Origin: Pararhizobium sp. YC-54
Lineage (GTDB): Bacteria; Pseudomonadota; Alphaproteobacteria; Rhizobiales; Rhizobiaceae
Length of the DNA stretch: 64,000 nt
Assembly (NCBI RefSeq): GCF_025847205.1
Contig: NZ_JAOYTH010000005.1
Location: 248,001 to 312,000, forward strand
Direction of reading: 5' to 3'
The position numbers and the translations under genes were made by a program. Shown piece after piece: positions 45,477-53,265 of this stretch; position 1 is the first letter of the stretch, and each line of letters begins with the position of its first letter. The notes below the pieces were generated by a model. It saw nothing but the letters and a program-made list of their open reading frames with translations, did no database searches and was not told the origin of the DNA.

Positions 45477-46470
45477 TCTTCCCTTCGTCTGGGCCGCCAT
45501 CATCGCCTTTGCGGTGCTCGCATATGTCATCCTCGACGGTTTCGATCTCGGCATCGGCATCCTCTTCCCGTTCTTTCCGGAAAAACGCGACCGCGACGTA
45601 ATGATGAATTCCGTCGCCCCGGTCTGGGACGGCAACGAGACCTGGCTGGTGCTCGGCGGCGGCGGTCTGCTGGCGGTCTTTCCGCTGGCCTACTCGGTCA
45701 TCCTGTCTGCCCTCTACGCACCGATCATCGCCATGGTGCTGGGCCTGGTCTTCCGCGGCGTTGCGTTCGAATACCGCTGGCGCACCAGGCGCGGCGAGTT
45801 CCTGTGGAACTGGGCCTTTGCCGGCGGCTCGATGGTCGCTGCATTCGCGCAAGGCATAGCACTCGGCGCCCTCGTCCAGGGTATCCCGGTGGCCAACCGT
45901 GCCTATGCCGGGGCATGGTGGGATTGGCTGACGCCGTTTTCCATCGCCACCGGCTTTGCCATCCTGATCGGCTATGCGCTTCTCGGCTCGACCTGGCTTA
46001 TCATGAAGACCACTGGCGAACTGGCCGAAAGAGCCCGCGGAATCGCCTTGCGCACCTGTTTTGCCACCATCGCCGCCATGGGCGTCGTCAGCCTGTGGAC
46101 CCCGTTCCTCAGGCCGCAATATCTGGAGCGCTGGTTCAGCTGGCCAACCGCTGTCTTCAGCATCATCGTACCGGTTCTGGTACTCGGCTGCTTTGCGCTG
46201 CTGCTGACCGGCATCCGCGGCAAGCGCGATACCCAGCCATTTCTGGCGGCACTCGGCCTGTTCATCCTTGGCTTTGCCGGCATCGGCATCAGCTTCTATC
46301 CCTATATGGTGCCGCCAACGGTAACGATCTGGGATGCGGCAGCGCCGGATTCGAGCCTTGCCTTCCTGTTGTGGGGGGCTGCCTTCCTCGTGCCGGTCAT
46401 CCTGATCTACACCGGTTACGCCTATTGGGTCTTCCGCGGAAAGATGGATCCCGAGGAGGGCTATCACTGA
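45466..46470 (+). CDS. cydB: Cytochrome bd ubiquinol oxidase subunit II
   Basis: A 334-residue CydB-family subunit with eight to nine membrane segments. The N-terminus MAIDLPFVWAAIIAFAVLAY and the DGFDLGIGILFPFF motif are diagnostic, and WDGNETWLVLGGGGLLAVFP follows. The start at 45466 is preferred to an upstream in-frame ATG at 45445 because it matches family length. It overlaps cydA and is followed by the small third subunit. Confidence 0.9.
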   Translation: MAIDLPFVWAAIIAFAVLAYVILDGFDLGIGILFPFFPEKRDRDVMMNSVAPVWDGNETWLVLGGGGLLAVFPLAYSVILSALYAPIIAMVLGLVFRGVAFEYRWRTRRGEFLWNWAFAGGSMVAAFAQGIALGALVQGIPVANRAYAGAWWDWLTPFSIATGFAILIGYALLGSTWLIMKTTGELAERARGIALRTCFATIAAMGVVSLWTPFLRPQYLERWFSWPTAVFSIIVPVLVLGCFALLLTGIRGKRDTQPFLAALGLFILGFAGIGISFYPYMVPPTVTIWDAAAPDSSLAFLLWGAAFLVPVILIYTGYAYWVFRGKMDPEEGYH

Positions 46471-46586
46471 TGACGACGGAAAACAGCCTGCCCAAGAAGC
46501 TCCTCTGGTTCGCCGGCCTCTGGTTGCTGGGCGTGCTTGCGGTGACGATCGTCGGCTTTGCCATCAAACTCTCGCTTGGGGCGTAG
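46470..46586 (+). CDS. Small cytochrome bd-associated membrane protein (DUF2474/CydX-like)
   Basis: A 38-residue protein with one membrane helix (LLWFAGLWLLGVLAVTIVGFAIKLSLG) after a short polar N-terminus MTTENSLPKK. It starts at an ATG overlapping the cydB stop (TGATG) with GAGGAGGG 9 nt upstream. Length, position and composition match the DUF2474 family of bd oxidase accessory subunits, which stabilise the haem centre. Easily missed because of its size. Confidence 0.75.
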   Translation: MTTENSLPKKLLWFAGLWLLGVLAVTIVGFAIKLSLGA

Positions 46587-46633
46587 AGCGCGCATGCAAA
46601 GCCTCGCTCCAGTTTCCTGCGCTACGTTCGAAA

Positions 46634-46714
46634 CACATGTCAGCAGGCAATGGCTTCCGCTAAGAGACAGGACCGCACCCTCCTCTGCGCAGAAGGCACT
46701 TGCCTGCTGATGTG
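46634..46714. repeat. Long inverted repeat between cyd operon and glycan island
   Basis: Left arm 46634-46650 (CACATGTCAGCAGGCAA) and right arm 46700-46714 (TTGCCTGCTGATGTG) pair over 16 bp with one bulged base, separated by 49 nt. No T-run follows. It marks the boundary between the oxidase operon and the glycan island. Confidence 0.45.
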
Positions 46715-46781
46715 ACCAGCTTCCGAAATCGTCGCTCGCGGTGGCGGCTCGGCAGCGACCGCGACACGCACGAGGCAAGCC

Positions 46782-47909
46782 ATGACCAAACTCTCGATCT
46801 GCATTCCCGTGGAAACCGCCGCGCAGGATGCGTTGCCGCTGGTGACCGTGCTTCTGGAGAAGCAAAGCGAAGATTTCGAGATCGTCATCGCAAAACCTGC
46901 AGATGTCGCGCTGCCGGGCGCGCTTCTCGCGCTTGCTGCCGGCGGTGCAAACATCGTGATTGCCGATGCAGCGGCAGGGATCACCCGCCAGCATCTATGG
47001 CGCCATGCGGCCTTGGCCGCCAGGGGTGATTGGGTGACGCTGGTCAATCCCGCCGACATGCTCGAAAGCGATCTCGCAACGATGGTCGCCTTTCTCGAAA
47101 CCAATTCACCCGGTGTCGATGCTCTCGCGTGGAATGCATTCCAGATCGACCGCCATGCGGAACCCGGCAAGGCCAGCTCGGTCGCCATCCCGGCCAGCTA
47201 CCACATCGAAAAGCTCGACAAGACTGTCATGCTGAAGGCTTTCTTCTATTGGGAAAACAGCCTCAGCAGCCCGAAAATGCCGTTCGGCCTGTATCACGCG
47301 GCGATCCGCCGGCCGCTTCTGGATACGCTGCTGCAATTGCAGGAGCCACGGGGCTGGTCGACGCCGGTGCCGCAATATGAATGGGCAGCCAAGGTGCTGC
47401 TGTTTGCCAATGAACTGGCCTTCTGCGCCCGGCCGATGTCGGCCATCAACATTTCGCCGTTTGCCGCGGAGGTGCCGCTTCATCCATGGACCTTCCCGTT
47501 CCACTCCGGCATCGGCATTGCCGGGGCGGTGGCAGAGGTGCAGTTTCATGTGCTGCGCGAACTCGATACGCCCTGGTCCGGCGGGGGCGAGGCTTTTGTG
47601 CGGGCGCTGATGATCGACTGCATGATGGAAACCAACCGCGACACCTACAAGAACAAGGGCAACGCCTATTTCACGGCGCTGAAGGAGTTCGAAGGCGGCC
47701 GTCTCGCACCGTTCTTCCGCCCGGAATTCCACGAGGTGCGGCAAACGGATCAACGGCGCGGCCTGCATGGCGGCGCGCTGCTGATCGACCGTTTCGTCGG
47801 AGGAGCGCGCGACGCAAAAGAATTCTACACGACGGTCAGACTGATGCTTGCGCCGGTCGGGCTGATCTGCGGCGGGGCCCTTTACGGCAAGGACACCAAG
47901 GCCGCATGA
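46782..47909 (+). CDS. GT2-like protein with a degenerate catalytic site
   Basis: A 375-residue protein that aligns along its length with the GT2 glycosyltransferase at 53266-54483: KLSICIP at the start, LARGDWVTLVNPAD, then ALAWNAFQI, FFYWENSLSSPKMPFGLYHAAIRR and a KVLLFANELAFCARPMSAIN block. The GT2 DDD/DXD region, GDDD in the paralogue, reads NPAD here (residues 89-92), and the nucleotide-binding start lacks the charged SRNR loop. I infer a non-canonical or inactive glycosyltransferase relative, perhaps structural or with altered metal use. It overlaps the aminotransferase gene by 4 nt. Confidence 0.65.
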   Translation: MTKLSICIPVETAAQDALPLVTVLLEKQSEDFEIVIAKPADVALPGALLALAAGGANIVIADAAAGITRQHLWRHAALAARGDWVTLVNPADMLESDLATMVAFLETNSPGVDALAWNAFQIDRHAEPGKASSVAIPASYHIEKLDKTVMLKAFFYWENSLSSPKMPFGLYHAAIRRPLLDTLLQLQEPRGWSTPVPQYEWAAKVLLFANELAFCARPMSAINISPFAAEVPLHPWTFPFHSGIGIAGAVAEVQFHVLRELDTPWSGGGEAFVRALMIDCMMETNRDTYKNKGNAYFTALKEFEGGRLAPFFRPEFHEVRQTDQRRGLHGGALLIDRFVGGARDAKEFYTTVRLMLAPVGLICGGALYGKDTKAA

Positions 47910-49060
47910 ACCAGACCGCATCGAGAATTTCCTATACCAGGCCCTCGATCACCGAGCTGGAAGTCGCCTATGCCGCCGACGCCGCCGCCAATGGCTGGGG
48001 CGAGCGTTGCTACGACTATATCGTCCGCTTCGAGGACGGCTTCCGCCGGCATCTCGGCACCACCCACGCGATTGCCACCTCCAGCTGCACCGGCGCCATG
48101 CATATGGGGCTTTCGGCGCTTGGCGTCGGCCGCGGCGATGAAGTGATCCTGGCCGACACCAACTGGATCGCCACGGCTGCTCCCATTGTCCATCTCGGCG
48201 CCACGCCGGTCTTCGTCGATATCCGGCCCGACAGCTGGTGCATCGATCCGGATGACGTCGAGCGCCATATCACGGAAAAGACCAGGGCGATCATCGCCAC
48301 GCACATCTACGGCAACCTTTGCGACATGGACCGCCTTCTGGATATCGGCCGCCGCCACGGCATTCCGGTCATCGAAGATGCGGCCGAGGCGATAGGCTCC
48401 GAATGGCACGGCCGCCGCGCCGGATCGATGGGCACGTTCGGCACCTTCTCCTTTCATGGCACCAAGACGCTGACGACGGGTGAAGGCGGCATGTTCGTCA
48501 CCAGCGACGAAGCCCTGTTCGAAAAGGTGCTGACGCTCAGCAATCACGGCCGCGCCCGCAACCAGAAAAAACAATTCTGGCCGGATGATCTCGGCTTCAA
48601 GTACAAGATGTCGAACATTCAGGCGGCCCTCGGATGTGCCCAGCTTGAACGCATCGATAGCCTGATTGCCCGCAAGCGCGAGATCCTCGCAAGCTATGCC
48701 GAAAGGCTCAAGGCCCATCAGGGCATCAGCCTCAATCCCGAAAGCATCGGCACCGTCAACGGCGCCTGGATGCCGACCGCCGTGTTTGACCGCGACACCG
48801 GCATCACCCGCGAGAGGCTGCAGCAGGCATTCAGCGCGGCGAATATCGATGCCCGCGTCTTCTTCCATCCCCTGACGAGCCTGCCGATGTTTCCAGAGCG
48901 GCGGGAAAACCGGCATGCCTGGGATATTCCGGAACGCGCTATCAACCTGCCGAGTTATCACGACATGACCGGGGAAGAGATCGGACGCGTGACCGATGTC
49001 ATCCTCAGCCTGATCGACAGGCGGGCAGCTGGCTTACCACCCTTGGCGAAATCCGCTTGA
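47906..49060 (+). CDS. DegT/DnrJ/EryC1-family PLP aminotransferase
   Basis: A 384-residue sugar aminotransferase, the type that converts NDP-4-keto- or 3-keto-6-deoxyhexoses to amino sugars. The PLP aspartate is in IEDAAEAIGSEWHGR and the Schiff-base lysine is K187 in FHGTKTLTTGEGG; ATSSCTGAMHMGLSALG is the substrate-pocket region. The start overlaps the GT2-like gene by 4 nt. Nearest families by motif are perosamine or PglE/QdtB-type aminotransferases. The actual nucleotide sugar is not known; the CDP-4-keto sugar made by the rfbFG genes nearby is a possible substrate. Confidence 0.85.
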   Translation: MNQTASRISYTRPSITELEVAYAADAAANGWGERCYDYIVRFEDGFRRHLGTTHAIATSSCTGAMHMGLSALGVGRGDEVILADTNWIATAAPIVHLGATPVFVDIRPDSWCIDPDDVERHITEKTRAIIATHIYGNLCDMDRLLDIGRRHGIPVIEDAAEAIGSEWHGRRAGSMGTFGTFSFHGTKTLTTGEGGMFVTSDEALFEKVLTLSNHGRARNQKKQFWPDDLGFKYKMSNIQAALGCAQLERIDSLIARKREILASYAERLKAHQGISLNPESIGTVNGAWMPTAVFDRDTGITRERLQQAFSAANIDARVFFHPLTSLPMFPERRENRHAWDIPERAINLPSYHDMTGEEIGRVTDVILSLIDRRAAGLPPLAKSA

Positions 49061-49112
49061 AAACCGGCGTATCCGCCGCCGCCGACCATACGGCTTAGGA
49101 CAGCCGTCCTGA

Positions 49113-49916
49113 ATGACAAAGGCACCACATCCCATGACAACCCCACAGTCCGTGACAACCAAAGACGATCGCCAGGAATTTGAGGCGCACAAGCAGGAGA
49201 TGTGCCTGGCGCTTGGCAAGGACACCGAGGTCTTCAAGCAGTCGATCGACACGATGCTGGCGCTCGACACCTACGACTATTGCTACCTCTGGAGCTGGAT
49301 GGGGGTTCCGATCATCCAGCTGCCGGCCGACATCATGGCGACGCAGGAGATCATCTGGAACACCAGGCCGGACATCATCATCGAAACCGGCGTCGCGCGC
49401 GGCGGCTCGATGATCTTCATGGCCTCGCTGCTGGCGATGACCGGCAACGACAAGGCCAAGGTCATCGGCATCGACATCGACATCCGCGCCCATAACCGCG
49501 AGGCGATCGAGACCCATCCGATGGCAAGCCGCATCGCTCTTATCGAAGGCGGTTCCGTCGATGACGCCACCTTGCAGGCCGTGCGCGATCTTATCCCGGC
49601 AGGCGCAAGGGTCATGGTCGTTCTCGATAGCGATCATTCCTACGGCCACGTGCTGGCCGAGTGCCGCGCCTATGGTTCTCTCGTGACGCCGGGCTGCTAC
49701 CTCGTCGTTGCCGATACAGCCGTTGGGCATGTCGAGAAAGAGCAGTCTCCGAAGAAGCGGTCGAAGTCGTGGTTTCGCGGCAACGATCCCTTGACCGCGC
49801 TCAATGATTATCTCAAGGAAACCGATCGCTTCCAGGTCGATCCGGTGATCAACGGCAAGCTCGTGCTTGCTTCATCGCCGGGTGGTTATTGCATCCGTCT
49901 GCCCGACCCTGCCTGA
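49113..49916 (+). CDS. CmcI/cephalosporin-hydroxylase-family methyltransferase
   Basis: A 267-residue SAM-dependent methyltransferase of the CmcI family, named after a cephamycin enzyme but common in polysaccharide clusters. The SAM-binding segment is IIETGVARGGS (about residues 89-99), then GIDIDIRAHN with a conserved acidic residue, VVLDSDHSYGHV, and an aromatic C-terminal region. ATG at 49113 is used; an in-frame ATG at 49134 is the alternative. It is likely to O-methylate a sugar or modify an amino-sugar acyl group. It is convergent with the phosphoesterase operon, with a 49-nt gap. Confidence 0.8.
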   Translation: MTKAPHPMTTPQSVTTKDDRQEFEAHKQEMCLALGKDTEVFKQSIDTMLALDTYDYCYLWSWMGVPIIQLPADIMATQEIIWNTRPDIIIETGVARGGSMIFMASLLAMTGNDKAKVIGIDIDIRAHNREAIETHPMASRIALIEGGSVDDATLQAVRDLIPAGARVMVVLDSDHSYGHVLAECRAYGSLVTPGCYLVVADTAVGHVEKEQSPKKRSKSWFRGNDPLTALNDYLKETDRFQVDPVINGKLVLASSPGGYCIRLPDPA

Positions 49917-49965
49917 TACGCATTCCATTTCTGTTTAAAGGCCCGCGCCATGGCTCACAGGAGCC

Positions 49966-50655
49966 TCAGGCCGCCAGCGTGATCTTGTCGATCCGGCCGC
50001 CGATCTGTGCGCCGATATAGAGGTTTTCATAACACCTGGCCGGAAACCCGGCTTCCTTCATGTGGAAGGCGGTCTCCTCGATGTTGTAGCCGACCCGGCG
50101 CAACGCGATGCGCCCAGCCTCGAACGTGGCAAACGCAGCGCGCGGATCGCCATCGCGCGGCTGGCCGACGGCACCCGGATTGCAGAAGGTCCTGCCGTTC
50201 ACGTCGAGCAGGACCTGCACATGCGTATGCCCGGCAAAGAATGTCTCGGCCTGCGCGGGGATATCCGTCTCTGCAATCGTGTAGAGATACTGATCGACCG
50301 GATCCTGCCAGCCGCCATGGATGAAATAGGTCGAACCGTCGATGATGTAGGGACGGGACTGGGCGAGCCAGGCGACCTGCTCCCGCGAGATGATGCCGCG
50401 CTGGTACTCGGTAATCTCGGACACCAGCTTCGAGCGCGGGCAAGCCTCGCCGCTGACGATGTAATGGTCATGGTTGCCGAGAATATTGACGACGCCCCGC
50501 TCGCGCAGCAGGTCGATGCATTCGCCCGGTTGCGCATAATAGCCAACGACGTCGCCGAGCGAGACGATCGTTTCGCAGCCGAGTGCATCGATCTTTTCCA
50601 GCACCGCCTTCAGTGCCGGAAGGTTGCCGTGAACGTCCGAAATGATCGCGATCAT
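49966..50655 (-). CDS. Calcineurin-like metallophosphoesterase
   Basis: A 229-residue phosphoesterase of the MPP/YfcE type. Metal ligands are visible: DVHGN (D7, H9), GDVVGYY (D35), GNHDHY (N61, H62, D63), a later FIHGGW and AGHTHVQ near residue 160. The family hydrolyses phosphomono- or diesters. It overlaps the ATP-grasp gene by 4 nt, so it is tightly coupled to it; a nucleotide or phospho-sugar intermediate is plausible. No signal peptide, so cytoplasmic. Confidence 0.82.
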   Translation of the reverse strand: MIAIISDVHGNLPALKAVLEKIDALGCETIVSLGDVVGYYAQPGECIDLLRERGVVNILGNHDHYIVSGEACPRSKLVSEITEYQRGIISREQVAWLAQSRPYIIDGSTYFIHGGWQDPVDQYLYTIAETDIPAQAETFFAGHTHVQVLLDVNGRTFCNPGAVGQPRDGDPRAAFATFEAGRIALRRVGYNIEETAFHMKEAGFPARCYENLYIGAQIGGRIDKITLAA

Positions 50656-51647
50656 GTCACCACAAGGTCTTCGTAATAGCGCCAGCCGCGTCCGGGGCGG
50701 ATCTCGGGCACGAGCGGCTTCTTGCCCCCGAGATAATAGTCGACAGCCATGGCTGCCTCGTTGTAGCCGAACGCGGCGCGCAGCGACGTGCTGCTGGAAA
50801 AGCGCGGGTTGATCTCCAGAAGATAAGGCGTCCCGCCATCCATGCGGAACTGGTAGTTCGTCGGCCCGACCGGCTTGAAGATCGCCGCCAGCCGGGTCAC
50901 GGCATCGGCCAGGACAGGGTGCTCGACGACCTCGGCATATTGCGTATTGCCGGCGACCGATAGTTTTCGCCGGAAGATGATCGGCGGTAATGCCGCGCCG
51001 TCGCCAAGCCCGAAGGCGCCAACGGTGAATTCCTGCTCGTCGTTGCCGATGAATTTCTGGATCAGGAACTCGTCCGTGCTCTTGCGGCTCCAATAGGCGA
51101 AATCATCCTCGTCCCGCAGCACGGCGATACCACGCGAGCCGTTGCCCTGACGGGGTTTCAGGAGCAGCGGCAGGCCGAGTTCCCGGACGCAATCCGTCCA
51201 GCCTGCGCCCAGGCGTGCTGGAATGGCCGGCAATCCCAGCCGTTCCAGTTCCAGGCCGAAGTCCCATTTGTCCTGCGCCAGCTCGATGACTGTGGGATCG
51301 TTGAGCACAATACGCGCATCCAGATCAGCAAAGGCCGCCCGGTTGCGGCTGAAGAACAGGACGTCGAGTTCGAGCCCCGGCAGGACGAGATCGACGGCCT
51401 CCTCTGCCAGCAGGCTTTTCCAGAAATCGAGATAGGCGTCCGAACTCTCGTCGAATGCCGGCTTGGCAAAGAACGCATCACACCAGTAAGGCCCGATGCC
51501 ATGCGGATCGCGATCCACGCCGATGACCCGCACCGCCAGCCCCGACAAACGCAGCGACCGGATGATCCCCTGCCCGATCAGCGCACCGACCGCCGTCACG
51601 ACGACAGTGATCAAATCTACCGGCTGGCTGGTTTCCCTGTTCGTCAT
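50652..51647 (-). CDS. ATP-grasp ligase-like protein
   Basis: A 331-residue protein with the carbamoyl-phosphate-synthase-type ATP-grasp fold. The nucleotide-binding start is VVVTAVGALIGQGIIRSL, the central region has LLLKPRQGNGSRGIAVL and the catalytic/metal segment is YLLEINPRFSSSTS (near residue 285). Relatives ligate a carboxylate to an amine by an acyl-phosphate. In a glycan operon the usual use is linking an amino acid or other acid to an amino sugar, which fits with the DegT aminotransferase nearby, but this is inference. It starts 22 nt after the methyltransferase gene and overlaps the phosphoesterase. Confidence 0.78.
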   Translation of the reverse strand: MTNRETSQPVDLITVVVTAVGALIGQGIIRSLRLSGLAVRVIGVDRDPHGIGPYWCDAFFAKPAFDESSDAYLDFWKSLLAEEAVDLVLPGLELDVLFFSRNRAAFADLDARIVLNDPTVIELAQDKWDFGLELERLGLPAIPARLGAGWTDCVRELGLPLLLKPRQGNGSRGIAVLRDEDDFAYWSRKSTDEFLIQKFIGNDEQEFTVGAFGLGDGAALPPIIFRRKLSVAGNTQYAEVVEHPVLADAVTRLAAIFKPVGPTNYQFRMDGGTPYLLEINPRFSSSTSLRAAFGYNEAAMAVDYYLGGKKPLVPEIRPGRGWRYYEDLVVT

Positions 51648-51669
51648 GCTCCGACCTAAGAGACCATCT

Positions 51670-52395
51670 TCATTGCAGCCGGGCTTCCATCAGAAGTGCG
51701 ACACACAGATCAGGGAAGTCGATGCCGACGCGCAACATCGCATCGAGATTCTCCTGGAAATCAGGGAGCGTCTTCAGGACGCCGAGCGGCAAGGGCTTGA
51801 GGTAGATGCCTTCCTCCAGGCTCACCGAGTAGCCGTGACTCTGCATTTCATGCTTAAGCGTATCCCGGCAATATTGCCGCTTGTGGCCAAACGCGTGATC
51901 ATTGGCATTCAGGCTGTAGATGTCGTCGATCTTTCCAAGCTCGACACCGAGCCGCCGGTTCATCGATTTGGCGTTCGGCACCGCCACGAAGATGCGGCCG
52001 CCCGGTTTCAGAAACTTCTTGAAGCGCTCCAAAAGCATGCCCGGATCATCCACGTGCTCAAGAATGAATCCCATGATGATGACGTCGAACCGCTCTTCCG
52101 TTTCGAAATCCTCGAAATAGGAGAAGACGACTTCGCCGGTAAAATCCGGGCTCTTTGCCTTGAACTGGTCGATGACGAATTGCGACCCTTCGATGATGAC
52201 ATGACGTTCGCAGGCCGCGTTGAAAAGACCTGGTGTAAAGCCATGGCCGATGCCCAATTCCAGGATGGAGTCCACCGAGCCGAACCGTCTGATGATCCGC
52301 TCCGGATACCAGTTGAGAATGAGATCGTTTTCGATCGCCGTTGCGGCATCCGGGCGATACTCGGTTGCAACTGCATCGAGATTTTCTGTCTTCAT
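51670..52395 (-). CDS. Class I SAM-dependent methyltransferase
   Basis: A 241-residue methyltransferase. Motif I is ILELGIGHGFTPGL (about 44-57), followed by an acidic residue (VIIEGSQF), IIMGFILEHVDDPGMLLERFKKFLKPGGRIFVAVPNA. The start is at 52395, an ATG overlapping the WbqC gene end by 4 nt; a longer upstream frame inside WbqC is not used. It is probably a glycan or precursor modifier. The C-terminus is not one I recognise, so substrate unknown. Confidence 0.82.
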   Translation of the reverse strand: MKTENLDAVATEYRPDAATAIENDLILNWYPERIIRRFGSVDSILELGIGHGFTPGLFNAACERHVIIEGSQFVIDQFKAKSPDFTGEVVFSYFEDFETEERFDVIIMGFILEHVDDPGMLLERFKKFLKPGGRIFVAVPNAKSMNRRLGVELGKIDDIYSLNANDHAFGHKRQYCRDTLKHEMQSHGYSVSLEEGIYLKPLPLGVLKTLPDFQENLDAMLRVGIDFPDLCVALLMEARLQ

Positions 52396-53123
52396 TGCGT
52401 GAATTCCTTCCAACCGACTGTTCCTGAATGAATCATCGCGGCGCCCTGCGAACCACAATTGGCGACGAGATCCAACGCGGTGACATACGGGGTAAAAACG
52501 CCGTGCAATTGCGGATAGGGCGTACGCTGATAGTGCATATATTCAACGGAGATGCCGCGCTCCTCAAACAGCCCGTGATTGAGATAGGCCCGCGCGCCAT
52601 GCCCGGTAATATAGACATTTCCTTCAAGGTACTCGACAATATTGCAGACCCTTTCGCTGCTTGCTCCGGAAATGGGAAGCGTTTGCGACGAGAGGAACGT
52701 GGGCCTGTCCAGCCCGAAGTAGCGAGAGAGCTCCAGCATCGAGCGACGCGAGATATCTGCAACGGTTTCAACGTTCTCGGAAAAGACGCGATCCACCACT
52801 CCGAGCATCTCGTCGCGAAACGGCGCCTTGCGATAGGCTTGCCGCAGCATCTCGCGATGCTTGCCACGCCAGTCCGTCCGGTCGTTCAGGAGGACTTCGT
52901 CGATGCGTTGTCCAAGATGATAGTCGCGTAGCGGCAAGGTCATCCAGCCGACACCGTCGACGCCCTTAACCTGAACGCGATTGCTGAAGCTACCTTTGGA
53001 ATATTGGACGTCGTCATAGTGTACGAAGACATCCGCCAGGCGAATCTGCTCAAGCAGACCCACCCAGGGGAAATACATCGATTGTGAGATAACGATATTC
53101 CGGCTCATGATCCGCTCAGACAT
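52392..53123 (-). CDS. WbqC-family protein
   Basis: A 243-residue protein of the WbqC family, found in O-antigen and capsule loci and of unproven biochemical role. The N-terminal motif VISQSMYFPWVGLLEQIRLADVFVHYDDVQYSKGS is diagnostic, and SGASSERVCNIVEYL and ISVEYMHYQRTPYPQLHG follow. A second ATG at 53108 is an alternative start. It is the second gene of an operon with a GT2, a methyltransferase, an ATP-grasp protein and a phosphoesterase. Confidence 0.8.
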   Translation of the reverse strand: MSERIMSRNIVISQSMYFPWVGLLEQIRLADVFVHYDDVQYSKGSFSNRVQVKGVDGVGWMTLPLRDYHLGQRIDEVLLNDRTDWRGKHREMLRQAYRKAPFRDEMLGVVDRVFSENVETVADISRRSMLELSRYFGLDRPTFLSSQTLPISGASSERVCNIVEYLEGNVYITGHGARAYLNHGLFEERGISVEYMHYQRTPYPQLHGVFTPYVTALDLVANCGSQGAAMIHSGTVGWKEFTQ

Positions 53124-53265
53124 TGCGCGCTTGGTGCCAAGGCTGCGGCCTGGGCAATCCGACAGACCGTAAAGCTAGCGCCAAAGCCTTTCGCGAGGCT
53201 GCCTATAACATCACCACCCGTAAGCCCGGATTGTGGCTGGCGTCACCGGACGATGGCGCATAGTC

